In this document: positions 7,534 through 14,135 of the stretch, one piece after another
How the letters are laid out: the number at the start of each line of letters is the position of its first letter
How positions within the stretch are numbered: position 1 is the stretch's first letter
NCBI GenBank assembly: GCA_009843585.1
Contig: VYDC01000122.1
Span: forward strand, 264 to 15,520
Length of the DNA stretch: 15,257 nucleotides
Source: Chloroflexota bacterium
GTDB taxonomy: Bacteria > Chloroflexota > Dehalococcoidia > UBA2979
Direction: 5' to 3'
Made by a program: the position numbers and the translations under genes
Notes under the pieces: model-generated
Databases searched by the model: none
The model's input: only the letters and a program-made list of their open reading frames with translations
Told to the model about the DNA's origin: nothing

Positions 7534-10500
7534 CACTGGCCACGGTGCCCTAGCCCGAACACCCTCTCTTCCCGCTCTCTCTCGTCAGCGCGATCACGTA
7601 GCTCGCTGAAGACCTTCACGCCCGCATCGATGAGTGTGCCGCGCCGTTCATCGTCTCCACGGTCGAGCTTCAAGAAGGCGTCGAGGGTTGCTTGCCAGTG
7701 GTGACTCTCCTCGCCCCACCAAGTGCTCTCCGAGAACTGCGTGTAGCTGACGACCCGCTCTGGTTCCCACCCGCGGCTGAGCGCGAGTAGGGCGCGTCCC
7801 ATCCACTCCTCGTCCGGACCGCGTCGGAGACAGACCCAGTGGATGTCCTCGAGATCCGCGCGGTCTAACAGCGCTTCGGCCGTGCTCAGATCCGCACCGA
7901 CGATCTCGGTGGCGACGTCCTGGAGTGGGAACGAGGGGGTACCGGAGGGAATCGCGTCAATCATCGCCATCCGGACGGCCAGGGGCAGGCCGCCGAGTGC
8001 TTCCACGAGCGAGTGCGGGAGCAGCCAGTGGTCGGCGGGGTCGCCGCCGAGCCTCGCGAACCACGAGCGGAGCCAATCGGCGAACAGTTCGGGATCGCCC
8101 TTCAGGAGCTCCGCGAACCAGTACTCGTCCGGCTGGCTCGCGACGATCACCTCGCGCCACCGAGCGCGCCCCTCCTCGGAGAGATCGGAGACGGTCAGGT
8201 TCGCCACCGGCATCACGATGGCGAGCGCCGAGTCGCGAGCAACTGCAGGATTGGGAGCGTCGAGCAGGCGCTCGGCCGTCCGGCTACCGATCTTGCCCTG
8301 CATCAGCAGCGCCTCGACCAACTGCCGATGCCGGCCTGTCAACCGCGCGATCGCCATCGCCTCGATCTCCTCGCCGACCGGGAGCGCGAGCGCGACCTGG
8401 ATCGCGGCCCATGAGTACGAGTCATCCTCCAGAAAGGTCACCAGCCGCTCCCCGCAGCCTTCGGACCTAATCTCGACTGAGCGAGCAAGGAACGGCAGCA
8501 GGAGATCCGCGGCCGCGCCGCGCGCCGTCAGCGCGTCAACCCAGGCGATCGGCTCGGCGCTGGATTCGGCGAGGGATTGCGCCATCAGTGGGGTCAGGCG
8601 CGGGTAGGCGAGTCCGGCGGCGTCGGCCTCCTCGTCCGATCCGGCCAGGATTTCGACCTGTTCGTCCAGCGGCCGCTCTCTGACCTCCTCGGCCAGCCCG
8701 GCAACTGCCTCGATTGCTCCCCGCTCCCGCTCAGCCCACTCGTCGGCCGAACGGCGCCAGTCATCGGGGAAGAGGATGCTGAACTCACGGGGGATCGCGA
8801 CCTCGATGCCCAGCTTGGCGCCGTATGGGCGGAGCTTCCGGAGTGCCCCGGGGCGCTCGGTGAGAATGTCGGCCATGCGCTCGACGACGCGGGGGGCCGC
8901 CTCCAGGATCGCGCTTTCCGATGCCTCGAAGGACGCGTCGCCGAAGCTGAGCTGGCTCGGGTAGACCCATGCGCCGAGACCGTCTACCAGGGCCTCGACC
9001 GCCCCATCCTTCTGGCGCTCCATGATGTCGAGCACGCGATCCCAGAGCTTAGCGACCGCCGCAACGACATCGGGCGAGAGCGGCGCCTCGATGATGGTGC
9101 CGGTCCGCCCGAGAGCGGGGTCCATGGACGTTCGGCGCAGCTGCGGGCGCATCGCGTGAGCCAGGGCGCGGAATCCGACCTCCGCGTCGTGGCCGGCGCG
9201 TAGCCACAGATCGACCCCCTCGACGGTCGCTCGCCGGATCTCGACCGGACTCGCCGCCGCCGCGATGTGATCGCCGATGACGCGAAGCGGGTGTTCCGGA
9301 TGGCTGTGCTCGGCTCGATTGTCGCGGACGGCCAAGGCGAGGAGGAGAGGAAGCGTTGCCGATGGATCGGTCTCTGAGCGGTGCGCCTGCAGGATGATCT
9401 CGCGGCCGAAATGCGGCCAGCGTTCCAGTGCCTCTCCGAGCTCGGCCGGCCCGAGGAGCGCGAAAGCCACCACAGCCTGAGAATCGCGGCGATCGACGAG
9501 ATCGCGGACGAAGGCCCTGTCGAACTGCGCTCGGCCGTGCATCGCGCCGAGCAGCGGCAGCGCGGCGATTGCGGGGGTGTCTAGGCACTCGAGCGCTGCA
9601 TGAAGGGGAAGCGAGTCTCCGCGAGGCCCGTAGACCTCCCGCACGAGCGCGTAGCGCAGGTCCGGCGGCTCGACGCGGAGGTGGATGGCCCCGGCGACCG
9701 GGGGAGCCTCGTCGAGCGTGCCGCCGGTCGCGAGACCCCGGATCAGATCGGAAACTGTGGGCGGGGGGAGGTGGAGAGCCTCGCCGGCCTGCTCGAGCGT
9801 TGCGCCGTGATTCCCGGCAAGGGCCAGGAATCCAAGCACATGCCGGCTCTCGGCGCCGAGCGAACGCGAATACCAGCCGACGACGTCCCGAAGCAGTGCA
9901 TCGCCGGTCGCGATATCCCGCAGGTCTCCCGTGAGCGCCGCGGATGCGAGGGTCACCGCGCGACCGACGCAGCCCCGAGCCTGGTTGATGAGCGCGGCCT
10001 GAAGCGCGACCGGTCCGCCGATACCCATGCCCTCGATGACGCGGAGAATCTCATCGCGCTCGAGCTCGCTGACCTCAAGCCGCACGGAGCCGGGGAGGGC
10101 TCCGGCAACCTCGTCGGCGCTTCCTGGCCAGGTGACGGCCACGATGGCGAAGTCCGCGCTCATCTGCGCCCGCAGCTGCCGTAGGCGGCTCAGTCTGTCC
10201 GTCTGCAGGTGGGCATCGTCCGCCACGATCCTCGCCGGACCCATGTCGCGGATGGCGTCCTCGAGGTCGCCGATGTCCCAGCCATCATCGAAGAGACCCC
10301 AGTCTTCCTTCATCACCTGTTGGAGCAGGAAGGTCTTGCCGATTCCGGGCTTGCCGACGATGACCAGATCACCCTCGGAGGCTCGCAGCGCCTCGCCTTC
10401 CCGGTCACGCCCGACGAGTGGAACCTCCGGCGTGGGTCTGCGCGTGGCAGGAAGCCGTGTCAGCGCGCGGGCCTCGCCGGGGACGCCGAGCAACTCCCGG

Positions 10501-10919
10501 CGCCAGGCCGCGCTCCGGTAGAGCATGCCGATGAAGTCGGTGCGGTCATGCGTCGCGGCGAGCCGGACTCCGAACTCGTTCCGCAGGGACTGGTCTAGTT
10601 CGCGGCGTCGGCGCCCGCTGACCGGCCTAGATGTCGCGAGCACGACCGCGCGGCGCTCGCCGCCCGCCTCGACGTAGCTCCTGACGTTGCGCTCCAAGTT
10701 GGCGCGGGCGTCTTTCTTGACGGTGGCCACGAGGAAGAACGGGGTGCCGTCGGGAAGTTCACCGACCCCATCCATGCCTGCGTCGTTGCCGCCTCCGACC
10801 GGGCGGAGCGACGGGTAGTGGTGCTCCCGCAACAGGTCGACCGCACAGGGCTCGAACACGTCGCCCTTGAGCGGCCGCGCGATGGCTTCCTCAATCGCAC
10901 CGTGCAGCGTGTCCGGCAC
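7533..10919 (-). CDS. STAND-like NTPase with nuclease-like N-terminal domain (putative antiphage defence protein)
   Basis: The 1128-residue protein starts best at GTG 10919, with GGAGG at 10926-10930 (minus strand) six bases upstream. The frame stays open to 11120, but that extension runs antisense through transposase sequence. Residues 15-140 look like a restriction-endonuclease-like domain: AVDLLREHHYPSLRPVGGG, NDAGMDGVG with D50, and FFLVATVKKDARANLERN (61-78), then VVLATSRP. The second catalytic motif is not a clean E-x-K, so cleavage activity is uncertain. Walker A is GKPGIGKT (189-196) and Walker B is ARIVADDAH (229-237), followed by AIVAVTWPGS and a helical lid, as in STAND/AAA-type switches. 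Residues 330-1128 are mostly helical, like repeat-containing sensor regions. In this family the C-terminus detects an intruder and the NTPase triggers the N-terminal effector. GC is visibly lower than in the conjugation operon, suggesting separate acquisition. Phage defence is inference. Confidence 0.8.
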   Translation of the reverse strand: MPDTLHGAIEEAIARPLKGDVFEPCAVDLLREHHYPSLRPVGGGNDAGMDGVGELPDGTPFFLVATVKKDARANLERNVRSYVEAGGERRAVVLATSRPVSGRRRRELDQSLRNEFGVRLAATHDRTDFIGMLYRSAAWRRELLGVPGEARALTRLPATRRPTPEVPLVGRDREGEALRASEGDLVIVGKPGIGKTFLLQQVMKEDWGLFDDGWDIGDLEDAIRDMGPARIVADDAHLQTDRLSRLRQLRAQMSADFAIVAVTWPGSADEVAGALPGSVRLEVSELERDEILRVIEGMGIGGPVALQAALINQARGCVGRAVTLASAALTGDLRDIATGDALLRDVVGWYSRSLGAESRHVLGFLALAGNHGATLEQAGEALHLPPPTVSDLIRGLATGGTLDEAPPVAGAIHLRVEPPDLRYALVREVYGPRGDSLPLHAALECLDTPAIAALPLLGAMHGRAQFDRAFVRDLVDRRDSQAVVAFALLGPAELGEALERWPHFGREIILQAHRSETDPSATLPLLLALAVRDNRAEHSHPEHPLRVIGDHIAAAASPVEIRRATVEGVDLWLRAGHDAEVGFRALAHAMRPQLRRTSMDPALGRTGTIIEAPLSPDVVAAVAKLWDRVLDIMERQKDGAVEALVDGLGAWVYPSQLSFGDASFEASESAILEAAPRVVERMADILTERPGALRKLRPYGAKLGIEVAIPREFSILFPDDWRRSADEWAERERGAIEAVAGLAEEVRERPLDEQVEILAGSDEEADAAGLAYPRLTPLMAQSLAESSAEPIAWVDALTARGAAADLLLPFLARSVEIRSEGCGERLVTFLEDDSYSWAAIQVALALPVGEEIEAMAIARLTGRHRQLVEALLMQGKIGSRTAERLLDAPNPAVARDSALAIVMPVANLTVSDLSEEGRARWREVIVASQPDEYWFAELLKGDPELFADWLRSWFARLGGDPADHWLLPHSLVEALGGLPLAVRMAMIDAIPSGTPSFPLQDVATEIVGADLSTAEALLDRADLEDIHWVCLRRGPDEEWMGRALLALSRGWEPERVVSYTQFSESTWWGEESHHWQATLDAFLKLDRGDDERRGTLIDAGVKVFSELRDRADEREREERVFGLGHRGQ

Positions 10920-10925
10920 TCGCAC

Positions 10926-10930
10926 CCTCC
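10926..10930 (-). promoter_or_regulatory. Shine-Dalgarno site that sets the STAND start
   Basis: GGAGG on the minus strand lies six bases before the GTG at 10919 and touches the alternative GTG at 10925, so the downstream GTG is the better start. No convincing -35/-10 pair is visible in the roughly 75 bases between here and the transposase remnant. Confidence 0.65.
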
Positions 10931-11009
10931 GCCGACTGGACTGCGACGATCCAGTATGGCGTCCCGGCAACGCAGCACGCAGTGACTTGGCATGCCGCCC
11001 CAGGCCTAG

Positions 11010-11385
11010 GTCGCCCGACGCCTCCGCGTGTCCCGAGCCACCGTCGCGAAGTGGGTCCGGCGCTACCGATGGCAGGGAGTGCCGGGCCTCGAGGACCGCA
11101 GCTCGGCGCCCCACCGCCATCCGCGGCGCATCCCCGAGGAGTTGGAGCGTGCCATCTGCGCTGTCGGCCGCAGTGCCGGCTTCGGGCTACACAGCATCGG
11201 CTGGGCGCTCGGCCTCGCCCGCTCCACCGTCTACGCCGTGCTGAGGCGCTTCGGCCTCCACCGCCTCGACCGGCTCCACCGCATTCAGCCGCCGGACCGT
11301 GCGCTACGAGCACCCGGCCCACCGGGACCTCCTGCACCTCGACGTGAAGCAGCTGGGGCGCATCCCCGAGGGCGGCGGACATCGC
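11010..11385 (+). pseudogene. IS481-like transposase, N-terminal fragment with frameshift
   Basis: An in-frame TAG at 11007-11009 precedes the readable part, so about 40 usual N-terminal residues are missing. The frame then reads RRLRVSRATVAKWVRRYRW, the first helix-turn-helix of IS481-type transposases, a second helical motif (FGLHSIGWALGLARSTVY) and RRFGLHRLDRLHR. Near 11283 one extra base shifts the frame; the next frame continues VRYEHPAHRDLLHLDVKQLG up to EGGGHR, the start of the DDE core (first catalytic Asp in HLDVK). Homology to the second copy at 12517 onward stops at about 11385, where another transposase begins. It cannot make an active enzyme. Confidence 0.8.
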
Positions 11386-11389
11386 TAGG

Positions 11390-11690
11390 GAATTCAACGG
11401 CTCCGAGTTCCGTGCGCGCGCCTCTGGGCAGACGGTCTCATTTCTCGGCGCGAAGCAGCGCTTCATCCACGCCGGGCGTCCGCAGACCAACGGCTGCGTC
11501 GAGCGGGTGCAGGGGACCATCCTTGAGGAGTGCCGGAAACCGGCGTTCGCGCGTCACCTGATCCCGAAGCAGAGCGGGCTCAGGCGTGACCTCGACCGCT
11601 ACTTGGACTACTACAACACCGACCGCGCCCACACCGGGCGCTCGACGCGTCGGCGCACGTCCGAGGCCGCGCCCAGCGGCTGGCGGTGGG
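11390..11690 (+). pseudogene. Integrase-core transposase, C-terminal fragment of a different element
   Basis: Starting abruptly at 11390, this frame reads EFNGSEFRARASGQ, then FIHAGRPQTNGCVERVQGTI with the likely catalytic Glu, LEECRKPAFARHLIPKQSGL and LDRYLDYYNTDRAHTGRSTR. That is the final third of a DDE integrase-core transposase (IS3/IS481-like group). It does not match the adjoining IS481-like piece, whose own C-terminus (see 12517-13106) is different. After about 11680 the usual closing motif is lost, and the frame runs into unrelated sequence until TGA at 11738-11740. It is a dead fragment joined to the preceding one, probably by nested insertion and deletion. Confidence 0.78.
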
Positions 11691-11942
11691 TATCGCATCC
11701 ACTCTGCTTGTTCGGTATCTTCGCCCTAGCCCGTTGGTGATTGAGTCAACATCGCCCTAGGCAGGACGGCCCACGGCTCCACTAAACCATCAGAAGGCCG
11801 GACGACAACACCCAAGCGGACGTCGGCCGCTACTCACGGGTTCCCTCAGCCTGACTGAAGTCCTGTTGATGGGTGCTTGGCAACCCACGGCGTTGCGATG
11901 CCGCGTGATCGACGGCCAGAGTCGGCTCGCACTGAAGCTCGC
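11691..11942. other. Spacer between transposase remnant and membrane-anchored gene
   Basis: About 250 bases of lower-GC sequence with no convincing gene. A nine-base word, TCGCCCTAG, occurs twice (11721-11729 and 11752-11760), and CCTAGG occurs at 11756-11761, echoing CCTAGG at 11005-11010 beside the left transposase breakpoint. No clear promoter was identified for the following gene. Confidence 0.4.
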
Positions 11943-12515
11943 ATGAGTCGAATCCTCCGCCACCTCGATACGACCCTGCGGAGGCTGAGTGCGCTCTTCA
12001 TCATCATTGGTGTGGTGGCGACAGTGGGTTTCGGCCTTGCGGAATCCTGTGGCGGGCCGGTAGCAGAACACTCCGATCCCTCGCCGAGCAGCGGTGGCGC
12101 CACCACTGAATCTGAGTGTCTGTCCGACTCCGAGCAGTCCTGGATTTCACGAGTCTATGTCGCCATCGAGGGTGTGGCCGTCGCGGACATCGCAGAGCTG
12201 ACGTCACTGCTGCGAGAAGATCCGACGCTGCTTGGCGACGACACTTGGCGGGGGCTGATGGATAACGCCATGCTCACCGTCCAGGCGAGCCGCGATACCC
12301 TGGTGAGCTTGTCAGACGCGCCCTCCGCGAGGAGTTGGCGAGTGGCTGAGTTGAACCGGGGCATCGCCCAGCATGCATCGTTGGCGGTCCAGAACATGAG
12401 CCTCGGCATCGAACAGGGCAATGCTCGGCTGATTGAGTTGGCGATCGATAGTCTTGGCATGATGGGTGCCGGCATCTTGGCGAACGACATCCTGATTAGG
12501 TCGCTTTGTGAGTAG
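11943..12515 (+). CDS. Membrane-anchored helical hypothetical protein
   Basis: I do not recognise this 190-residue protein. I chose the ATG at 11943 because it places a short basic head (RILRHLDTTLRR) directly before one hydrophobic segment (residues 16-33, LSALFIIIGVVATVGFGLA), typical of a signal anchor or signal peptide. Starts at 11877 (TTG) and 11898 (ATG) are also in frame, and none has a good ribosome site. The segment ends in AESCGG, which is not a canonical lipobox. Residues 40-60 are Ser/Gly-rich, and the rest (65-190) looks like several amphipathic helices without catalytic motifs, so an exported or periplasm-facing helical domain is likely. GC is the lowest in the window. It lies between two transposase remnants, and its stop (12513-12515) abuts the second one, so the C-terminus may have been trimmed by that insertion. 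Confidence 0.6.
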   Translation: MSRILRHLDTTLRRLSALFIIIGVVATVGFGLAESCGGPVAEHSDPSPSSGGATTESECLSDSEQSWISRVYVAIEGVAVADIAELTSLLREDPTLLGDDTWRGLMDNAMLTVQASRDTLVSLSDAPSARSWRVAELNRGIAQHASLAVQNMSLGIEQGNARLIELAIDSLGMMGAGILANDILIRSLCE

Positions 12516-12516
12516 C

Positions 12517-13106
12517 GCTGCATCCCGCGTCGGCTGCACCGCGTCAGCCGCCACACCGTGCGCTACGAGCACCCGGCCCCCGGGGACCTGCTGCACCTCG
12601 ACGTCAAGAAGCTGGGACGCATCCCCGAGGGTGGCGGACACCGTGTCCACGGCCGCTCCGCCGCGACGCCGCGGACCCGGGGCCTCGACTACCTGCACGT
12701 CGCCGTCGACGACCACAGCCGCCACGCCTACGTGGAGGCGCTCCCAGCGAGCGTGATCCGAGCTGCGCCGCCTCCCTCGAACGTGCGCTGGCGCACTTCG
12801 GCCGCCGCGGCGTCCGCGTGCGCCGCGTGCTCACCGACGACGCGAAGAACTACACCTCCACCCGGGTCTTCCAGGCGGTGGCCGAGAGAGCCCAGGTGCG
12901 CCTGCTGCGCACCAGGCCTCACCGCCCTCAAAACGAACGGGAGGGCCGAGCGCTTAATCCGGATCCTGCAGGACGAGTGGCCGTACGCCCGACCGTATCG
13001 CTCCAACGAGGAGCGGCCGCACGAGCTCCCGCGCCGGCTCCATCGCTACAACGCGCGGCGATCGCACGGCGGCATCGACGGCGCCGTCCGCGCGTCACGT
13101 CAGTAG
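12517..13106 (+). pseudogene. IS481-like transposase, C-terminal two thirds, two frameshifts
   Basis: The remnant begins just after the preceding stop with RLHRVSRHTVRYEHPAPGD, then LLHLDVKKLGRIPEGGGHR and LDYLHVAVDDHSRHAYVEAL, the first half of an IS481 DDE core. Around 12760 the frame shifts: the next frame gives VRRVLTDDAKNYTSTRVFQA and VAERAQVRLLRTRPHRPQ. Near 12930 it shifts back: TNGRAERLIRILQDEWPYAR carries the catalytic Glu, ending at RRLHRYNARRSHGGIDG and a TAG at 13104-13106. The usual TDNG motif reads TDDA. Over about 87 shared bases it is roughly 91 percent identical to 11299-11385, so the two remnants come from the same IS family but are separate copies with different breakpoints. 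It is non-functional. Confidence 0.8.
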
Positions 13107-13150
13107 CTAACGTTCGTGGGAGGCAAACCTAGCGCGCGCAGGGGCGGCGG

Positions 13151-13159
13151 TGCTATCGT
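13151..13159 (+). promoter_or_regulatory. Possible extended -10 for the small-gene operon
   Basis: TGC followed by TATCGT resembles an extended -10 element and sits 23 bases before the GTG start at 13182. No good -35 is seen. The implied leader is short but holds the strong GAGGAGG at 13168-13174. Weak, by-eye evidence. Confidence 0.28.
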
Positions 13160-13181
13160 TCGATTGCGAGGAGGCCAGCGA

Positions 13182-13382
13182 GTGACTACGAGGTCGCAGC
13201 GTCAGGCACAGCCTGGGGATAAGGACTTCGCCACGAGGGCGGACCTCGCACGTCTGCAGGGCGCCGTCGAGTCGCGGCTTGGCAACGTCGAACGAGATGT
13301 AGCCACCCTCAAGAAGGACGTCAAGGCACTCAAGGGCGACACTGAGCAGATCCTCGACATCCTGACCGGCTCTCGCCCGTGA
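13182..13382 (+). CDS. Small coiled-coil protein, first gene of a micro-operon
   Basis: This 66-residue protein is placed at GTG 13182 by a strong Shine-Dalgarno, GAGGAGG at 13168-13174, seven bases upstream; the frame is open further back to 13116, but that part reads as non-coding. After a polar head, residues 17-62 form one long heptad-like helix (ADLARLQGAVESRLGNVERD, then LKKDVKALKGDTEQILDIL), so it probably dimerises as a coiled coil. No catalytic motif is present. Similar short coiled-coil proteins are found beside mobile and toxin-antitoxin-like loci, but I cannot assign a function. The stop overlaps the next start as GTGA, so the following 32-residue ORF is translationally coupled. 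Confidence 0.68.
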   Translation: MTTRSQRQAQPGDKDFATRADLARLQGAVESRLGNVERDVATLKKDVKALKGDTEQILDILTGSRP

Positions 13383-13477
13383 GCGACGAGAGTCCGCGCG
13401 GCCGACCGCCGAAGCCGATGCCCTACTCCATCCTCGACACGCGCGCCGAGATCAACCGGACGGCGCGAGGCCAGTAG
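13379..13477 (+). CDS. 32-residue conserved-looking peptide (GRPPKPMP motif)
   Basis: GTG at 13379 overlaps the previous stop (GTGA), and TAG at 13475-13477 is followed at once by the ATG of the next gene. The peptide contains RGRPPKPMPYSILDTRAEIN. From memory, the GRPPKPMP ... DTPENIA pattern recurs in very short bacterial proteins near coiled-coil partners; here the later part (RTARGQ) looks shorter than usual, so it may be truncated. The function is unknown to me. Tight coupling on both sides is the main evidence that it is a real gene; alone, an ORF this short would not be credible. Confidence 0.55.
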   Translation: MSDESPRGRPPKPMPYSILDTRAEINRTARGQ

Positions 13478-13666
13478 ATGGCCGACTTAGACGACGTCAT
13501 AGAGGTCTTGAACAAGATCGGCCGCGAACTAGAGGGCATCCGCCAATCGGTTGAAGCCCAGGAGATGGCGTATCTTGAGTCGCGCGACGCCAGCAAACTC
13601 GACCAGGACATGCGGGCGTTCGTGACGGAGCGACTCTTGGACCTGCGGCGCGCCCGCGGCATCTGA
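13478..13666 (+). CDS. Small acidic helical protein, third gene of the micro-operon
   Basis: A 62-residue protein starts at ATG 13478, directly after the TAG of the 32-residue ORF, with GAGG at 13467-13470. It reads MADLDDVIEVLNKIGRELEG, then IRQSVEAQEMAYLESRDASK, and ends RAFVTERLLDLRRARGI. The whole chain looks helical and acidic with a basic end, probably a second coiled coil that could pair with the product of 13182-13382. No enzyme motif. Three overlapping or abutting genes of 66, 32 and 62 residues suggest one functional unit, but its role is not evident. Confidence 0.62.
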   Translation: MADLDDVIEVLNKIGRELEGIRQSVEAQEMAYLESRDASKLDQDMRAFVTERLLDLRRARGI

Positions 13667-13734
13667 CGAAGCCATCGCCCTGCTGGTCTAGTCGGCTATG
13701 TGATTCTCAGGCGACTCACTCACGTTCATCGGCA

Positions 13735-14135
13735 CTACGCGCGCGGTTCAATCTGTTCCCGGAAATACGTCTGTGCCTTGTTTATCTCGTCCACGATATC
13801 TTCCCTCGGGGTACCCGTGTGAACGAACACGAGCACCTTCTCGACCTTGGGTCATGAATGTCCATGTGCATACCCCAGATGCCCGGACTCGATGGGTGCC
13901 GCCGTCCTCGAAGCCGACGGAAGTAGAAGTCCTGTCCGTCTGGTCCGGCCAACTCGAGCTGGTAGAGAAAGGGCAACGAGTGCGGGCTGCTACGACCATC
14001 CGTCACGCAGGTGCCCGTTCTCGTATAGGCCCCGTTGGTTGGCTGGACGATCTCCACATTGGACGCGCTGCTCGAGAGTCCGAGGAGACCCCTGGTGAGA
14101 AGCAGATTCTGGCCCCGGCCGCCTGGTTCGCTCAA
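13735..14135 (-). pseudogene. Frameshifted gene of unknown family
   Basis: The minus strand is clearly protein-like here but only when frames are joined. From a TTG at 14135 one frame gives ASNVEIVQPTNGAYTRTG, then SLPFLYQLELAGPDGQDFYF, and GIWGMHMDIHDP. Near 13920-13890 another frame reads better (VGFEDGGTHRVR). At about 13845-13852 the frame shifts again to a third one, which reads KVEKVLVFVHTGTPREDI then VDEINKAQTYFREQIEPRA before a TAG at 13737-13735. Two to three frameshifts therefore separate good segments. The TTG overlaps the stop of the upstream gene (TTGA), so the two were perhaps coupled or once fused. I recognise no family; length if repaired is about 130 residues. The 68-bp repeat copy (14048-14115) lies in its first part. 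Confidence 0.55.
14048..14115. repeat. Right copy of a 68-bp imperfect direct repeat
   Basis: Partner of 7098-7165, same orientation, 54 of 68 bases identical without gaps; similarity falls to background on the right and becomes weak on the left. It includes the shared word TCGAGAGTCCG and a shared end, TCTGGCCC. It lies inside the 5' part of the frameshifted minus-strand gene. The two copies are about 6.95 kb apart and enclose the STAND gene, the transposase remnants and the micro-operon. Confidence 0.6.

Noticed and set aside
8577..9203. Plus-strand frames of 100-250 residues inside the STAND gene
   Set aside because: They are shadows of a continuous 1128-codon gene with recognisable motifs on the minus strand.
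10920..11120. N-terminal extension of the STAND gene to 11120
   Set aside because: It is antisense to the transposase remnant and has no homology-like features; the Shine-Dalgarno at 10926-10930 supports GTG 10919.
11721..11760. Nine-base direct repeat TCGCCCTAG as a target-site duplication
   Set aside because: The copies do not bracket an element, only 22 bases, and such short matches are expected by chance in this composition.
13667..13734. Terminator between the micro-operon and the convergent pseudogene
   Set aside because: Only a weak GTGA/TCAC pairing and no T-run; not enough to call.
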